Shown here: positions 24,102 through 31,944 of the stretch, piece by piece | How positions within the stretch are numbered: the stretch's first letter is position 1 | How the letters are laid out: each line of letters starts with the position of its first letter | Origin: Acetobacteraceae bacterium | GTDB lineage: Bacteria; Pseudomonadota; Alphaproteobacteria; Acetobacterales; Acetobacteraceae | Assembly (NCBI GenBank): GCA_947474705.1 | Contig: CANJJS010000055.1 | Span: forward strand, 1-33,775 | DNA length: 33,775 bases | Direction of reading: 5' to 3' | The notes under the pieces: generated by a model | What the model saw: the letters and a program-made list of their open reading frames with translations, nothing else | Database searches by the model: none | What the model was told of the DNA's origin: nothing | Program-made: the position numbers and the translations under genes

Positions 24102-26342
24102 TCAGTCGCCGCCGCCAGGCTGCTCCGACCCTTCCTGGTAGGCAGGCCGCTCGCGCCGCGGACGATCGCGATCGAAGCCGCGCTCCGGACGGTCGCTCCG
24201 CTCCGGCCGATCCCCACGCGCCGGACGCTCGCCGACCTCCGCCGTGATGTCCTCGCCCGTCTCCTGGTTCACGACCCGCATCGACAGCTTGATCTTGCCG
24301 CGCTCGTCGAAGCCGATGACCTTGACCTTCACCTGATCGCCGACATTCACCACGTCCGTGGTCTTGGCGACGCGGACCGGCTTCAGTTCGCTGATGTGAA
24401 CCAGCCCGTCGCGCGACCCCATGAAGTTCACGAAGGCGCCGAAATCGGCCGTCTTCACGACCTTCCCGGCGTAGATGACGCCCATCTCCGGCTCCATCGT
24501 CAGCCCGCGGATCCAATCGATCGCCGCCTGCGCCTGGGATTGATCCACCGCCGCGATCTTGATCGTGCCATCGTCGTCGATGTCGATCTTGCACTTGGTC
24601 TGCTCGACGATCTCGCGGATCACCTTGCCGCCCGTGCCAATCACGTCGCGGATTTTTTCCTTCGGCACCTGGATCACGGTGATCCGCGGCGCCGTCGCCG
24701 CGACATCCCCACGAGCCCCCGTCAGCGCCTTCGCCATCTCGCCCAGAATGTGGAGACGTCCCTCACGGGCCTGCCCCAGGGCGATTTGCATGATTTCCGG
24801 CGTGATGGACGTGATCTTGATGTCCATCTGCAACGAGGTGATCCCCGCCTCGGTGCCCGCCACCTTGAAGTCCATGTCCCCAAGATGATCCTCGTCGCCG
24901 AGAATATCGGACAACACCGCGAAGGCATGGTCTTCCTTGATCAGACCCATGGCGATCCCCGCGACGGGACGGATCAGCGGCACACCCGCGTCCATCAGCG
25001 CCAAAGACCCGCCGCACACCGTCGCCATCGACGACGAGCCGTTCGACTCCGTGATCTCCGACACCACCCGCATCGTATAGGGGAATTTGTCTTTCCCCGG
25101 CAGCATCGGATGGATCGCGCGCCACGCCAGCTTCCCGTGCCCGATTTCGCGCCGGCCCGGCGAACCCATCCGGCCCGCCTCACCCACCGAATACGGAGGG
25201 AAATTGTAATGCAGCATGAAGTTGGAGCGGTATTCGCCCTCCAACGCATCGATGATCTGCTCGTCCTGACCCGTCCCCAGCGTCGCCACGCACAGCGCCT
25301 GGGTTTCCCCACGCGTGAACAGCGACGAGCCATGCGCGCGCGGCAACACGCCCACTTCGGCGATGATCTGACGCACGGTCTTGGTGTCGCGGCCGTCAAT
25401 GCGCAGGCCGGTGGCCAGGATCGCGCCGCGAACGACGTCGGATTCGAGGTCCTTGAACGCGCTCTTCGCCTTCTCGGTGTCCAGGCCCTCATCCTTCAAC
25501 GCGGCCATGGCGGCGGCCTTGGCGGCATCCACGGCGTTGTGACGGGCGCCCTTATCGACGATCTTATACGCCTCGGTGACACCGCCGCGGGCCAACTGGT
25601 CCACGCGCGCCTTCAACGCGGCGGCTTCCGGCGGCGGCTCCGGCAACGCCCAAGGCTCCTTGGCGGCGTGCTCGGCGAGCTCGATGATGGCGTTGATGAC
25701 CGGCTGGAACGACGTGTGCCCGAAGGTCACGGCGCCCAACATGATGTCTTCCGGCAGCTCCTGCGCTTCCGATTCGACCATCAGCACACCCTCGGCGGTG
25801 CCGGCCACGACCAACTGCAACTGGCTCGTCTTCGCCTGTGCCATCGTTGGGTTCAGAATATACTGCCCGTCCTGATACCCCACCGTCGCCGCGCCCACCG
25901 GCCCGAAGAACGGAATGCCCGACAACGTCAGCGCGGCCGAGCAACCGATCAGCGCCACGATGTCCGGATCGTTCTCCATGTCGTGCGACAACACCGTCGC
26001 GACGATCTGAACCTCATTCCGGAACCCCTCGGGGAACAGCGGACGAATCGGGCGATCGATGAGGCGGCTTTTCAGCACCTCGGCCTCGCTCGGACGCCCC
26101 TCGCGCTTGAAGAACCCGCCGGGGATCTTGCCAGCCGCGAAAGCCTTTTCCTGGTAGTTCACGGTCAGCGGGAAGAAATCCTGGCCCGGCTTGGCGGATT
26201 TCACGCCAACGGCGGTGCACAGCACGATCGTCTCGCCATAGGAAATCAGCACGGCCCCATCGGCCTGACGGGCGATTTTGCCCGTTTCGAGCACGAGCTT
26301 GCGCCCGCCCCAGTCGAGTTCCTTGCGGAAATAGTTAAACAT
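24102..26342 (-). CDS. pnp: Polyribonucleotide nucleotidyltransferase (PNPase)
   Basis: 746 residues, full length. PNPase degrades RNA 3' to 5' with phosphate and is a degradosome component. Two RNase PH domains are present: the first has [20 protein letters not shown] and [20 protein letters not shown]; the second has RTHGSSLF-type [36 protein letters not shown] and [17 protein letters not shown]. The KH domain holds [15 protein letters not shown] (about 560-580) and the S1 domain [19 protein letters not shown] (about 617-690). The C-terminal tail from about residue 700 is a low-complexity R/P/D/E-rich extension ([20 protein letters not shown]), as in many alphaproteobacteria. ATG 26342 has AAAGGA 7 nt upstream. 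It is separated from rpsO by an unusually long spacer. Confidence 0.99.
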   Translation of the reverse strand: MFNYFRKELDWGGRKLVLETGKIARQADGAVLISYGETIVLCTAVGVKSAKPGQDFFPLTVNYQEKAFAAGKIPGGFFKREGRPSEAEVLKSRLIDRPIRPLFPEGFRNEVQIVATVLSHDMENDPDIVALIGCSAALTLSGIPFFGPVGAATVGYQDGQYILNPTMAQAKTSQLQLVVAGTAEGVLMVESEAQELPEDIMLGAVTFGHTSFQPVINAIIELAEHAAKEPWALPEPPPEAAALKARVDQLARGGVTEAYKIVDKGARHNAVDAAKAAAMAALKDEGLDTEKAKSAFKDLESDVVRGAILATGLRIDGRDTKTVRQIIAEVGVLPRAHGSSLFTRGETQALCVATLGTGQDEQIIDALEGEYRSNFMLHYNFPPYSVGEAGRMGSPGRREIGHGKLAWRAIHPMLPGKDKFPYTMRVVSEITESNGSSSMATVCGGSLALMDAGVPLIRPVAGIAMGLIKEDHAFAVLSDILGDEDHLGDMDFKVAGTEAGITSLQMDIKITSITPEIMQIALGQAREGRLHILGEMAKALTGARGDVAATAPRITVIQVPKEKIRDVIGTGGKVIREIVEQTKCKIDIDDDGTIKIAAVDQSQAQAAIDWIRGLTMEPEMGVIYAGKVVKTADFGAFVNFMGSRDGLVHISELKPVRVAKTTDVVNVGDQVKVKVIGFDERGKIKLSMRVVNQETGEDITAEVGERPARGDRPERSDRPERGFDRDRPRRERPAYQEGSEQPGGGD

Positions 26343-26756
26343 TCATCGTCCTTTGGATGCGCGGCATCGGCGGACGGCAAGCCGGACGGGCCGGATCCCG
26401 AGGGGAGGCGGCGTCTCGGGTCACACGGAAGCCGGCCCCGCGTTTCGCGCGGCCTGGGCCATGTAACCGGAAACGCCGTCGCGATTCCCACTGGGTTCGC
26501 CGGATCGGCGGTCTGTCGGTCCACCGCGGTCCGCGGCGTTTCCCGCGCGCCAGGATGGCATGCGGGGGTCGTCGCCCCCCTATATGGGATGAAAGGGGGT
26601 TTCGTCATCTTTTGTTCGGGCAAAAATACAACGCCCGGTGGCAGTGGCCTTTTCCGGCCTCCTTCGACCGCGCCCCGCCAGGCCCGAACCACGGCAAGCC
26701 ATGCCGTAACCACCGGCGGACATGCCCAGGTTGCGGCGTGGCACGCCCCAATTTCG

Positions 26757-26785
26757 TCATGGCCCGGCTTGACAGGGCCACCGGG
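26757..26785 (-). repeat. REP-like palindrome, copy 2 (reverse orientation)
   Basis: TCATGGCCCGGCTTGACAGG followed by GCCACCGGG. Read on the minus strand it matches the copies at 8665 and 26854, with one stem mismatch (ACAGGGCC in place of ACCGGGCC). Confidence 0.7.
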
Positions 26786-26853
26786 ACCGGCACGGACTCG
26801 TGTCACATGGAATGCCGCCACGTCCGCGATCGCCCACCATGCGAAATGCCACA

Positions 26854-26884
26854 CCCGGTGGCCCGGTCAAGCCGGGCCATGACG
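26854..26884 (+). repeat. REP-like palindrome, copy 3
   Basis: CCCGGTGGCCCGGTCAAGCC followed by GGGCCATGACG. The stem is TGGCCCGG (26859-26866) with CCGGGCCA (26872-26879) around TCAAG. It differs from the copy at 8665 at only two positions over about 30 nt. With copy 2 it forms an inverted pair about 70 nt apart. Confidence 0.75.
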
Positions 26885-26895
26885 AGTTGAAAAAC

Positions 26896-26987
26896 CACGC
26901 CACGCCGGACGCGAACACCACGCCACACCGTGCGCGAACACTAGGCCACACCGGGCGCGAACACCAGGCAATGCCGGATGCCAACGC
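26896..26987 (+). repeat. 23-bp tandem repeat, four units
   Basis: Units are at 26896-26918, 26919-26941, 26942-26964 and 26965-26987, each exactly 23 bp. The first three share GCCACRCCG plus GCGAACAC at the same offsets; the fourth is more diverged (CAGGCAATGCCGGATGCCAA), and a fifth starts as CACGAAG. A 23-bp unit is not a multiple of three, so it is not a coding repeat. It lies 33 nt downstream of rpsO on the transcribed minus strand. Confidence 0.85.
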
Positions 26988-27020
26988 CACGAAGCGCTGG
27001 AATCCGTCAACCGGCGGTGT

Positions 27021-27290
27021 TTACCGCCGCAGACCCAGACGGCCGATCAGCGTCTCATAGCGCTGCTGATTCTTCCGCTTGGTGTAGTCCAGCAGCCGGC
27101 GGCGCTGGCCGACCATCATCAGCAAACCGCGGCGCGAGTGAAAGTCCTTCGCATGGGTCTTCAGATGCTCCGTCAGATTGTTGATCCGTTCGGTCAAAAT
27201 CGCGACCTGGACCTCCGGGCTGCCGGTGTCGGTGGGGTTGGTCTTGTACTCGCCAATAAGCGCCGTGCGGCGTTCGGCCGTAATCGACAT
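27021..27290 (-). CDS. rpsO: 30S ribosomal protein S15
   Basis: 89 residues, the normal length. It carries conserved S15 features: [40 protein letters not shown] and [20 protein letters not shown], ending GLRR. It binds 16S rRNA helix 22 and nucleates the platform of the small subunit. The ATG at 27290 has AGGAG about 10 nt upstream. It lies 24 nt after truB, so the two are co-transcribed. S15 commonly represses its own mRNA through the leader, which here is at most the short truB-rpsO gap and the end of truB. Confidence 0.99.
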   Translation of the reverse strand: MSITAERRTALIGEYKTNPTDTGSPEVQVAILTERINNLTEHLKTHAKDFHSRRGLLMMVGQRRRLLDYTKRKNQQRYETLIGRLGLRR

Positions 27291-27314
27291 CGAGGATACT
27301 CCTGAAGTGAGAGG

Positions 27315-28241
27315 TCAGAGAACCCGCTCTGGCCGGAGCAGCCCGTCCTCCAGACGGCACAGTCCGATCAGGCGATTCCCCGCCATCGCTCGCGCCAACC
27401 CGCCATCGGGATCGGCCTCGCGCGGAATCCGGCCCATCAACGCCACCAGGCTAAGCGCCTGGCCTTGTTTGAGGCTGGCGGCCTCCGCCTCTGTCAGGGC
27501 CAGCGCCGGGATGTCGGCCAGCGCGGTCGTGACCGGAAGCAAGAGGTCCGGGGAAGCGGGCAGCGTATCGTCCGGTTCGCGGAGCTTGTCCAGGGAAATC
27601 GCGTGGGTTTCGTTGAACGGCCCCACCCGCAGCCGGCGCAACTGGCCAATATGGCCCAGCGATCCGCAGGCCACCGCCAAATCCCTGGCGAGGCTCCGCA
27701 TATACACGCCCTTGCCCGAAGCGACCTCGAAAATGGCCGTATCCGCGTCGGGCCGCTCGATCAGCTCGAACCGGTCGACACGGGCCGGCCGGGCCTCAAG
27801 CACCGGCGCCCGGCCCTCGCGCGCCATGTCGTAGGCGCGTTCGCCCGCGACCTTGATCGCCGAATAGACCGGCGGCACCTGCATGATGTCGCCCCGGAAC
27901 GCCGCCAGCTCCTGGACGATTTTTTCGTCCGTGGGACGGACATCGGAGGTCGCGACGACCTGACCATCCGCGTCGTCGGTGTCGCGGCTTTCCCCGAATT
28001 TCAGGGTGAAGCGGTAAAGCTTGGTGCCGTCCATGACATAGGGAACGGTCTTCGTGGCCGCCCCAAACGCAATCGGCAGAATGCCGGTCGCCAAGGGGTC
28101 GAGCGTGCCGCCGTGACCGGCTTTCTGCGCGTCGAAAATACGTTTGACGCGGTTGACCACGTCCGTGCTGGTCATGCCCGGGGGTTTGTCGACGATCAGC
28201 CAGCCGTCGATTTGACGGCCTTTGGGTTTGCGGCGGGCCAT
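27315..28241 (-). CDS. truB: tRNA pseudouridine(55) synthase
   Basis: 308 residues. It makes pseudouridine 55 in the T-loop of tRNAs. The catalytic aspartate is D48 in GHGGTLDPLATG. Other TruB marks are GWLIVDKPPGMTSTDVVNRV at the N-terminus, KTVPYVMDGTKLYRFTLKFG, QVPPVYSAIKVAGERAYDMAR and GVYMRSLARDLAVACGSLGH. The C-terminus (PALALTEAEAASLKQGQAL) is the TruB second domain. It is the first gene of the truB-rpsO-pnp block. rbfA, usually just upstream, is absent; a divergent hicBA pair lies there instead. Confidence 0.98.
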   Translation of the reverse strand: MARRKPKGRQIDGWLIVDKPPGMTSTDVVNRVKRIFDAQKAGHGGTLDPLATGILPIAFGAATKTVPYVMDGTKLYRFTLKFGESRDTDDADGQVVATSDVRPTDEKIVQELAAFRGDIMQVPPVYSAIKVAGERAYDMAREGRAPVLEARPARVDRFELIERPDADTAIFEVASGKGVYMRSLARDLAVACGSLGHIGQLRRLRVGPFNETHAISLDKLREPDDTLPASPDLLLPVTTALADIPALALTEAEAASLKQGQALSLVALMGRIPREADPDGGLARAMAGNRLIGLCRLEDGLLRPERVL

Positions 28242-28261
28242 TGGGTTCCAGGAAAGCTCCA

Positions 28262-28307
28262 GGGGGGGCGGATAAGGAGGGCGGGGGCGTATGGGGGGAT
28301 GGGGGGG
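28262..28307 (+). other. G-run cluster with G-quadruplex potential
   Basis: G-runs of 7, 3, 5, 6 and 7 lie at 28262-28268, 28279-28281, 28283-28287, 28293-28298 and 28301-28307. The last four have loops of 1, 5 and 2 nt, which fits the standard quadruplex rule. It lies in the truB/hicB divergent gap on the hicB sense strand. Confidence 0.6.
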
Positions 28308-28309
28308 AT

Positions 28310-28326
28310 GTCAATGGCGGGTTGAC
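28310..28326. promoter_or_regulatory. Inverted repeat upstream of hicBA, possible operator
   Basis: GTCAA (28310-28314) and TTGAC (28322-28326) with a 7-nt spacer. The right arm is part of a TTGACG that could be a -35 box of the hicBA promoter, 47 nt before the hicB start. Short, so it may be chance. Confidence 0.35.
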
Positions 28327-28373
28327 GCCGCTTGTGCGATACTCGCCAGCGCGACCCGCGCGAAGGAAGCATC

Positions 28374-28598
28374 ATGGAACGAATTCTGACCTTGCATATC
28401 GAAAAACTCCCCGAAGGGGTCTACCTCGCCACGTCAGATGACGTGCAAGGGTTGGTGGCGCAGGGACGCACCATTCAGGAAACCATCGAAATCGCGCGAG
28501 ATGTCGCGAAGAAGTTGATCGAAATGCGCGAAGACGCCGGTGCGCCGTTCCCCGCCGCGACCGACTCGTTCGATTACCCGTTAATCGTAAACGCCTGA
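28374..28598 (+). CDS. hicB: HicB-like antitoxin (short form)
   Basis: 74 residues from the ATG at 28374, with AAGGAAG 4 nt upstream; an in-frame start at 28332 has no such signal. The sequence is a partial RNase-H-like HicB fold (TLHIEKLPEGVYLATSDDVQ, VAQGRTIQETIEIARDVAKK), close in pattern to the DUF1902/short HicB group. There is no ribbon-helix-helix or HTH tail of the kind that lets longer HicB proteins bind their operator. It should bind and block HicA. The start of hicA overlaps its stop (TGATG), giving tight coupling with antitoxin made first. Confidence 0.87.
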   Translation: MERILTLHIEKLPEGVYLATSDDVQGLVAQGRTIQETIEIARDVAKKLIEMREDAGAPFPAATDSFDYPLIVNA

Positions 28599-28822
28599 TG
28601 GGCCGGCTGGCCGGCTTTCGATATCGCGACATCGTCCGGCGTCTGAAACGCCTGGGTTTCGAATTCGCCCGCCAGGCCGCCGGGTCTCATGAAATCTGGC
28701 AAAATCCAATGACCGGCCGGATCACAACTCTTCCCAACCATCCCGGCGCCATGCCGGAGGGAACACTCCGGGCAATCCTCCGGCAGGCCGGGGTCGAGCC
28801 TGACGAGTTCTTGCGCGAATAG
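28598..28822 (+). CDS. hicA: HicA toxin, mRNA interferase
   Basis: 74 residues with the double-stranded-RNA-binding-like HicA fold. The N-terminus YRDIVRRLKRLGFEFARQAAGSHEIW carries the catalytic histidine H31 in the GSH motif. TTLPNHPGAMPEGTLRAILRQAGVEPDEF is the usual C-terminal half. HicA cleaves mRNA in the cytoplasm until bound by HicB. All key residues are present, so the toxin looks intact. It ends 14 nt from the convergent quinone oxidoreductase stop. Confidence 0.93.
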   Translation: MGRLAGFRYRDIVRRLKRLGFEFARQAAGSHEIWQNPMTGRITTLPNHPGAMPEGTLRAILRQAGVEPDEFLRE

Positions 28823-28836
28823 AACGCCCGGCGCCA

Positions 28837-29853
28837 TTAACCCCCCGCCGCCACCGGCATCCGCAACACCGTCTTCCCCATGGACCGCCGCCCCAGCACA
28901 TTCTCCATCGCATGTCGAAATTCCCGCAGCGGAAACCTGTGCGACGTCACCGGCCTGATCTTCCCTTCCCGGTACAGCGCGAACAACCGCGCCATCACCT
29001 CATGCATTTCCGGCCCATGCGTGCTCCGCTGGGACGTATCCTGCCCCCAGCCGGTGTAAACGCCGAAATTCAACCCCAGGATGGAAACATCCTTCACCAG
29101 CACGATATTCGCGGGGATTTGTTGCACCCGCCCGCCCGCGAACCCGATCACCAAAATTCTTCCACTGTTCGCCACGCAGCGTAACGACAGGTCGAACGCG
29201 TCCCCGCCGATCGGGTCGAACACGACATCCGCGCCTCTGCCCAGCAGCCCTTTCAGCTCCGCCAGCGCCCCCGAAGACGGAAACAGCACCGTCCGATCCG
29301 CCCCATGCGCCCGCGCCAGCGCCAGTTTTTCCTCGGTCGAGGCCGTCGCCACCACGGTCGCGCCCAACGCCTTCCCCAATTCGACCGCGGCAAGTCCGAC
29401 CGCGCCCGCCGCGCCATGCACCAGCAACGTCTCCCCCGCCCGCAACCGCGCCTTCCGTTCCAGCGCCGCGAACGACGTGCCATAGGACTGCGGCAACTGC
29501 GGCGCGACATCGAACGGCAGATCGTCCGGCAGCACGTAAACCGTGGAGGCATCGGTCACCGCGAACTCCGCGTGTCCGCCCCAGTCCATCGACGACACGA
29601 CGCGGTCGCCAGGCTTCACCCGCGTCACCCCCGCCCCCACCTGGTCGACCACGCCCGCGACCTCGGTCCCCGGAGAGAACGGCAAAGGCGGTTTCCGTTG
29701 ATACCGTCCTTCCGTCACCAGGCTCGTCGCGAACGACATGCCGGCGTAATGAACAGCGATCCTGACCTCGCCAGGCCCGGCATCCGGTGCCGGAACGTCT
29801 TCCACCGCGAGGTCGACATACGGCGTCCAGTCGTTGCAGCGAACGGCGAGCAT
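28837..29853 (-). CDS. NADPH:quinone oxidoreductase, zinc-free MDR family
   Basis: 338 residues from the ATG at 29853, with AAGGAG 8 nt upstream. The extension to 29964 is unsupported. GroES-like N-terminal domain: APDAGPGEVRIAVHYAGMSF, PFSPGTEVAGVVDQVGAGV, VKPGDRVVSS. Rossmann domain: TLLVHGAAGAVGLAAVELGK (about 141-160), with GADVVFDPIGGDAFDLSLR and GRILVIGFAGG after it. The zinc ligands of alcohol dehydrogenases are absent, as in QorA-like enzymes. It reduces quinones or enones with NADPH in the cytoplasm. It lies 186 nt downstream of the LtnD-like gene, so it may have its own promoter. Confidence 0.93.
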   Translation of the reverse strand: MLAVRCNDWTPYVDLAVEDVPAPDAGPGEVRIAVHYAGMSFATSLVTEGRYQRKPPLPFSPGTEVAGVVDQVGAGVTRVKPGDRVVSSMDWGGHAEFAVTDASTVYVLPDDLPFDVAPQLPQSYGTSFAALERKARLRAGETLLVHGAAGAVGLAAVELGKALGATVVATASTEEKLALARAHGADRTVLFPSSGALAELKGLLGRGADVVFDPIGGDAFDLSLRCVANSGRILVIGFAGGRVQQIPANIVLVKDVSILGLNFGVYTGWGQDTSQRSTHGPEMHEVMARLFALYREGKIRPVTSHRFPLREFRHAMENVLGRRSMGKTVLRMPVAAGG

Positions 29854-29932
29854 GAGGGGCTCCTTATGGCGATCGTTGGTGAGGTGAGACCGGTGGTTTT
29901 TGCCGGGGTGGTGGCGATGTGCCGCTCCCGGT

Positions 29933-29951
29933 CCCCCGATCGAGTCGGGGG
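29933..29951. terminator. Hairpin downstream of the LtnD-like gene
   Basis: CCCCCGA (29933-29939) pairs with TCGGGGG (29945-29951) around TCGAG. It lies about 90 nt past the dehydrogenase stop on the minus strand. No U-tract follows, so termination is only a possibility. Confidence 0.35.
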
Positions 29952-30039
29952 CAGCGCCCAACATCGAATCTTCATTCCGCGGTTGTACGGCAATCGCAGG
30001 ATCGAGCCGGGCGATCGCGCGGGGTGGGAGGAGGAAAAA

Positions 30040-30927
30040 TTATTTTGGCAGTTCGATCCCGGCCAGCGCCTGCCAGACCCGGATGACAAAGGCATCGTCC
30101 TTCAAGCCCTGCCCATTCGCCGCCGCCGCCAGGAACAATTGGTGCGCCGCCGCCGCCATCGGCAAGGGGAACGTCAACCCTCGCGCCTGATCCAGCACGA
30201 TCCCCAGATCCTTCACGAAAATATTGACCGCCGACAACGGTGTATCGTCCCCCGCCAGAATATGCGGCACCCGGTTTTGCCACATCCAGGAGTTGCCAGC
30301 CGATTCCGAAATCACGTCGAACAGCGTCCGCGGATCGGCGCCCGCGCGGATCCCCAGCGCCAGAGCTTCCGCCGCTGTCGCGATATGCACGCCCGCCAGC
30401 AACTGGTTCACCATCTTCACCGTGCTGCCGACGCCGATCTCCGTCCCCAAACGCCAGACTTTCGTGGAAATCGCCTCCAGCACCGGCCCGGCCTTCTCGA
30501 ACGCCGCGTCGGAGCCCGAGCCCATCACGGTCATCGTCCCGCCATGCGCGCCCGCCTTGCCGCCAGACACCGGCGAGTCAACCATCAGGAAACCCGCCGC
30601 CTCGATCCGCTTGCCCAGGGCACGGGCCGCGTCTGGCGAAATCGTCGCGCAGCACAAAATGACAGTGCCCTTGTTTAACCGGCTCAGGCATCCCCGATCG
30701 CCGAACAACACCTCCTCCGTCTGCGCGGCGTTGATCACGAACACCACAACCGCTTCCAAATCCGCCGGCAGTTCGTCCGCCGACGCCACGGCCGCGGCGC
30801 CCGCGGCGGCGAATTCGGCGCGCGAGGCCTCCCGCGGCTCGCACCCCGTCACCGCATGGCCCTTCCGATGCAGGTTCAACGCGGCGCCCATGCCCATGGT
30901 GCCCAAACCGATCACGCCAACTTTCAT
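30040..30927 (-). CDS. ltnD: 3-hydroxyisobutyrate dehydrogenase-family oxidoreductase, L-threonate dehydrogenase-like
   Basis: 295 residues. The NAD(P) turn is GVIGLGTMGMG (4-14), the substrate loop DSPVSGGKAGAHGGT (117-131) and the catalytic lysine K171 in STVKMVNQLLAG. The long match-like stretches SAGNSWMWQNRVPHIL, DTPLSAVNIFVKDLGIVLDQ and FPLPMAAAAHQLFLAA are characteristic of LtnD (YgbJ) within the family, which oxidises L-threonate. The partner genes of that pathway (a DUF1537 kinase, an aldolase and an isomerase) are not in the window, so the symbol is tentative and another beta-hydroxyacid is possible. It starts 15 nt after the prolyl aminopeptidase stop and is probably co-transcribed. 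Confidence 0.85.
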   Translation of the reverse strand: MKVGVIGLGTMGMGAALNLHRKGHAVTGCEPREASRAEFAAAGAAAVASADELPADLEAVVVFVINAAQTEEVLFGDRGCLSRLNKGTVILCCATISPDAARALGKRIEAAGFLMVDSPVSGGKAGAHGGTMTVMGSGSDAAFEKAGPVLEAISTKVWRLGTEIGVGSTVKMVNQLLAGVHIATAAEALALGIRAGADPRTLFDVISESAGNSWMWQNRVPHILAGDDTPLSAVNIFVKDLGIVLDQARGLTFPLPMAAAAHQLFLAAAANGQGLKDDAFVIRVWQALAGIELPK

Positions 30928-30942
30928 GTGTACCCCCGCGAT

Positions 30943-31920
30943 TTATCGAATGCCGCGGAACCGCTCGACCGCGGCGACCAGCGCGCGGCGGATGCCCGGT
31001 TCCAAAGCGGAATGACCCGCGTCCGGCACAATGGTCAGTCTCGCCCCCGGCCAGGCCTTGTGCAATTCATAGGCCGTCACCGCCGGGCAGATCATGTCGT
31101 AACGGCCCTGAATAATCTCCGCCGGAATCGAACGCAGCCGTTCCATGTGGGCGAGCAACCCGCCTTCCGGCAAAAACAAATCATGGGCGAAATAATGCGC
31201 CTCGATCCGCGCCAGCCCCAACGCCGTCCGGTCCTGCGCGAAACTCCAGATCGTATCCGGACTTGGCAGCAATGTGCTACATGTTCCCTCGAATATCGAC
31301 CAGGCGCGCGCGGCCGGCAGATGGATCGCGGGATCGGGATCGGTCAGACGGCGGAGAAACGATCCCAGCAGATCGCCACGCTCGTTCGCCGGCAGATGAT
31401 TGACGAAGGCGGCATGGGCTTCGGGAAACACGGTCGCGATGCCGTGCATGAACCATTCCACTTCCGAGGGCCGGCCCAGAAAAATCCCGCGGAGCACGCA
31501 GCCCGCGACCCGGTTCGGGTGTGCCTGCGCATAGGCCAGCGCCAGCGTCGAGCCCCAGGACCCGCCGAACAACAGAAAACGTTCCACCCCCAGATGGACC
31601 CGCAAACGCTCGATATCCGCGATCAGATCGGGCGTGGTGTTGGCGTCCAGTTCCCCCAGCGGGCGGGACCGGCCCGCGCCGCGCTGGTCGAAAATAACAA
31701 TCCGCCAATGCGACGGATCGAAAAACCGCCGGTGCACCGCGCCCGCGCCCGCGCCGGGTCCGCCATGCAGGAACAGCACCGGCGCACCGCGCGGGTTCCC
31801 CGATTGCTCCCAGTACATCGCATGGATGGGCGAGACCGGCAGATAGCCGGTCTCGTAGGGTCCAATTTCAGGATAAAGATCGCCGCGTGCCATCCCGGGA
31901 TCGTATCCGCGACCCGCCAC
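30943..31920 (-). CDS. pip: Prolyl aminopeptidase (alpha/beta hydrolase)
   Basis: 325 residues from the GTG at 31920, which has GAGG 8 nt upstream. The ATG at 31893 (316 residues) matches the usual N-terminus better but lacks a ribosome-binding site. The S33 peptidase marks are LFLHGGPGAGAG (oxyanion hole), the nucleophile S121 in FGGSWGSTLALAYAQ, D275 in QGRYDMICP and H303 in PDAGHSALEPG. FDQRGAGRSRP and ARAWSIFEGTCSTLLPS are typical of the proline iminopeptidase subgroup. It releases N-terminal proline from peptides in the cytoplasm. The gene is 24 nt downstream of the glutathione transferase stop. Confidence 0.95.
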   Translation of the reverse strand: MAGRGYDPGMARGDLYPEIGPYETGYLPVSPIHAMYWEQSGNPRGAPVLFLHGGPGAGAGAVHRRFFDPSHWRIVIFDQRGAGRSRPLGELDANTTPDLIADIERLRVHLGVERFLLFGGSWGSTLALAYAQAHPNRVAGCVLRGIFLGRPSEVEWFMHGIATVFPEAHAAFVNHLPANERGDLLGSFLRRLTDPDPAIHLPAARAWSIFEGTCSTLLPSPDTIWSFAQDRTALGLARIEAHYFAHDLFLPEGGLLAHMERLRSIPAEIIQGRYDMICPAVTAYELHKAWPGARLTIVPDAGHSALEPGIRRALVAAVERFRGIR

Positions 31921-31944
31921 CGGCGAAACCTCTAATCGCGCGCC

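Larger units (their letters stand above)
26343..27020 (-). promoter_or_regulatory. Long rpsO-pnp spacer / pnp leader, repeat-rich
   Basis: 678 nt with no convincing gene. It holds a GGGGG-TCGTCG-CCCCC hairpin near 26564-26579, an AT-richer stretch at 26580-26635, a minus-oriented REP palindrome (26757-26785), a plus-oriented one (26854-26884) and a 23-bp tandem repeat (26896-26987). On the minus strand TTTCATCCCATATAGG near 26575-26590 might contain a -10 for a pnp promoter; support is weak. In other bacteria the pnp leader is a structured target of RNase III and PNPase autocontrol, so structure here is expected, but the repeats are not. Confidence 0.5.

Noticed and set aside
26896-26987. CRISPR array
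   Set aside because: The 23-bp units are directly adjacent with no unique spacers, and there are no cas genes.
26605-26990. Small open frames with MPVPVALSSRAMTK- or WPGLTGPPG-type sequences in the rpsO-pnp spacer
   Set aside because: These are translations of the REP palindromes, not genes; they have no ribosome-binding sites and match repeats elsewhere in the window.
29305-31935. Long plus-strand frames opposite the quinone oxidoreductase, LtnD-like and pip genes
   Set aside because: They are arginine/histidine-rich antisense shadows; the minus-strand frames hold complete catalytic motifs.
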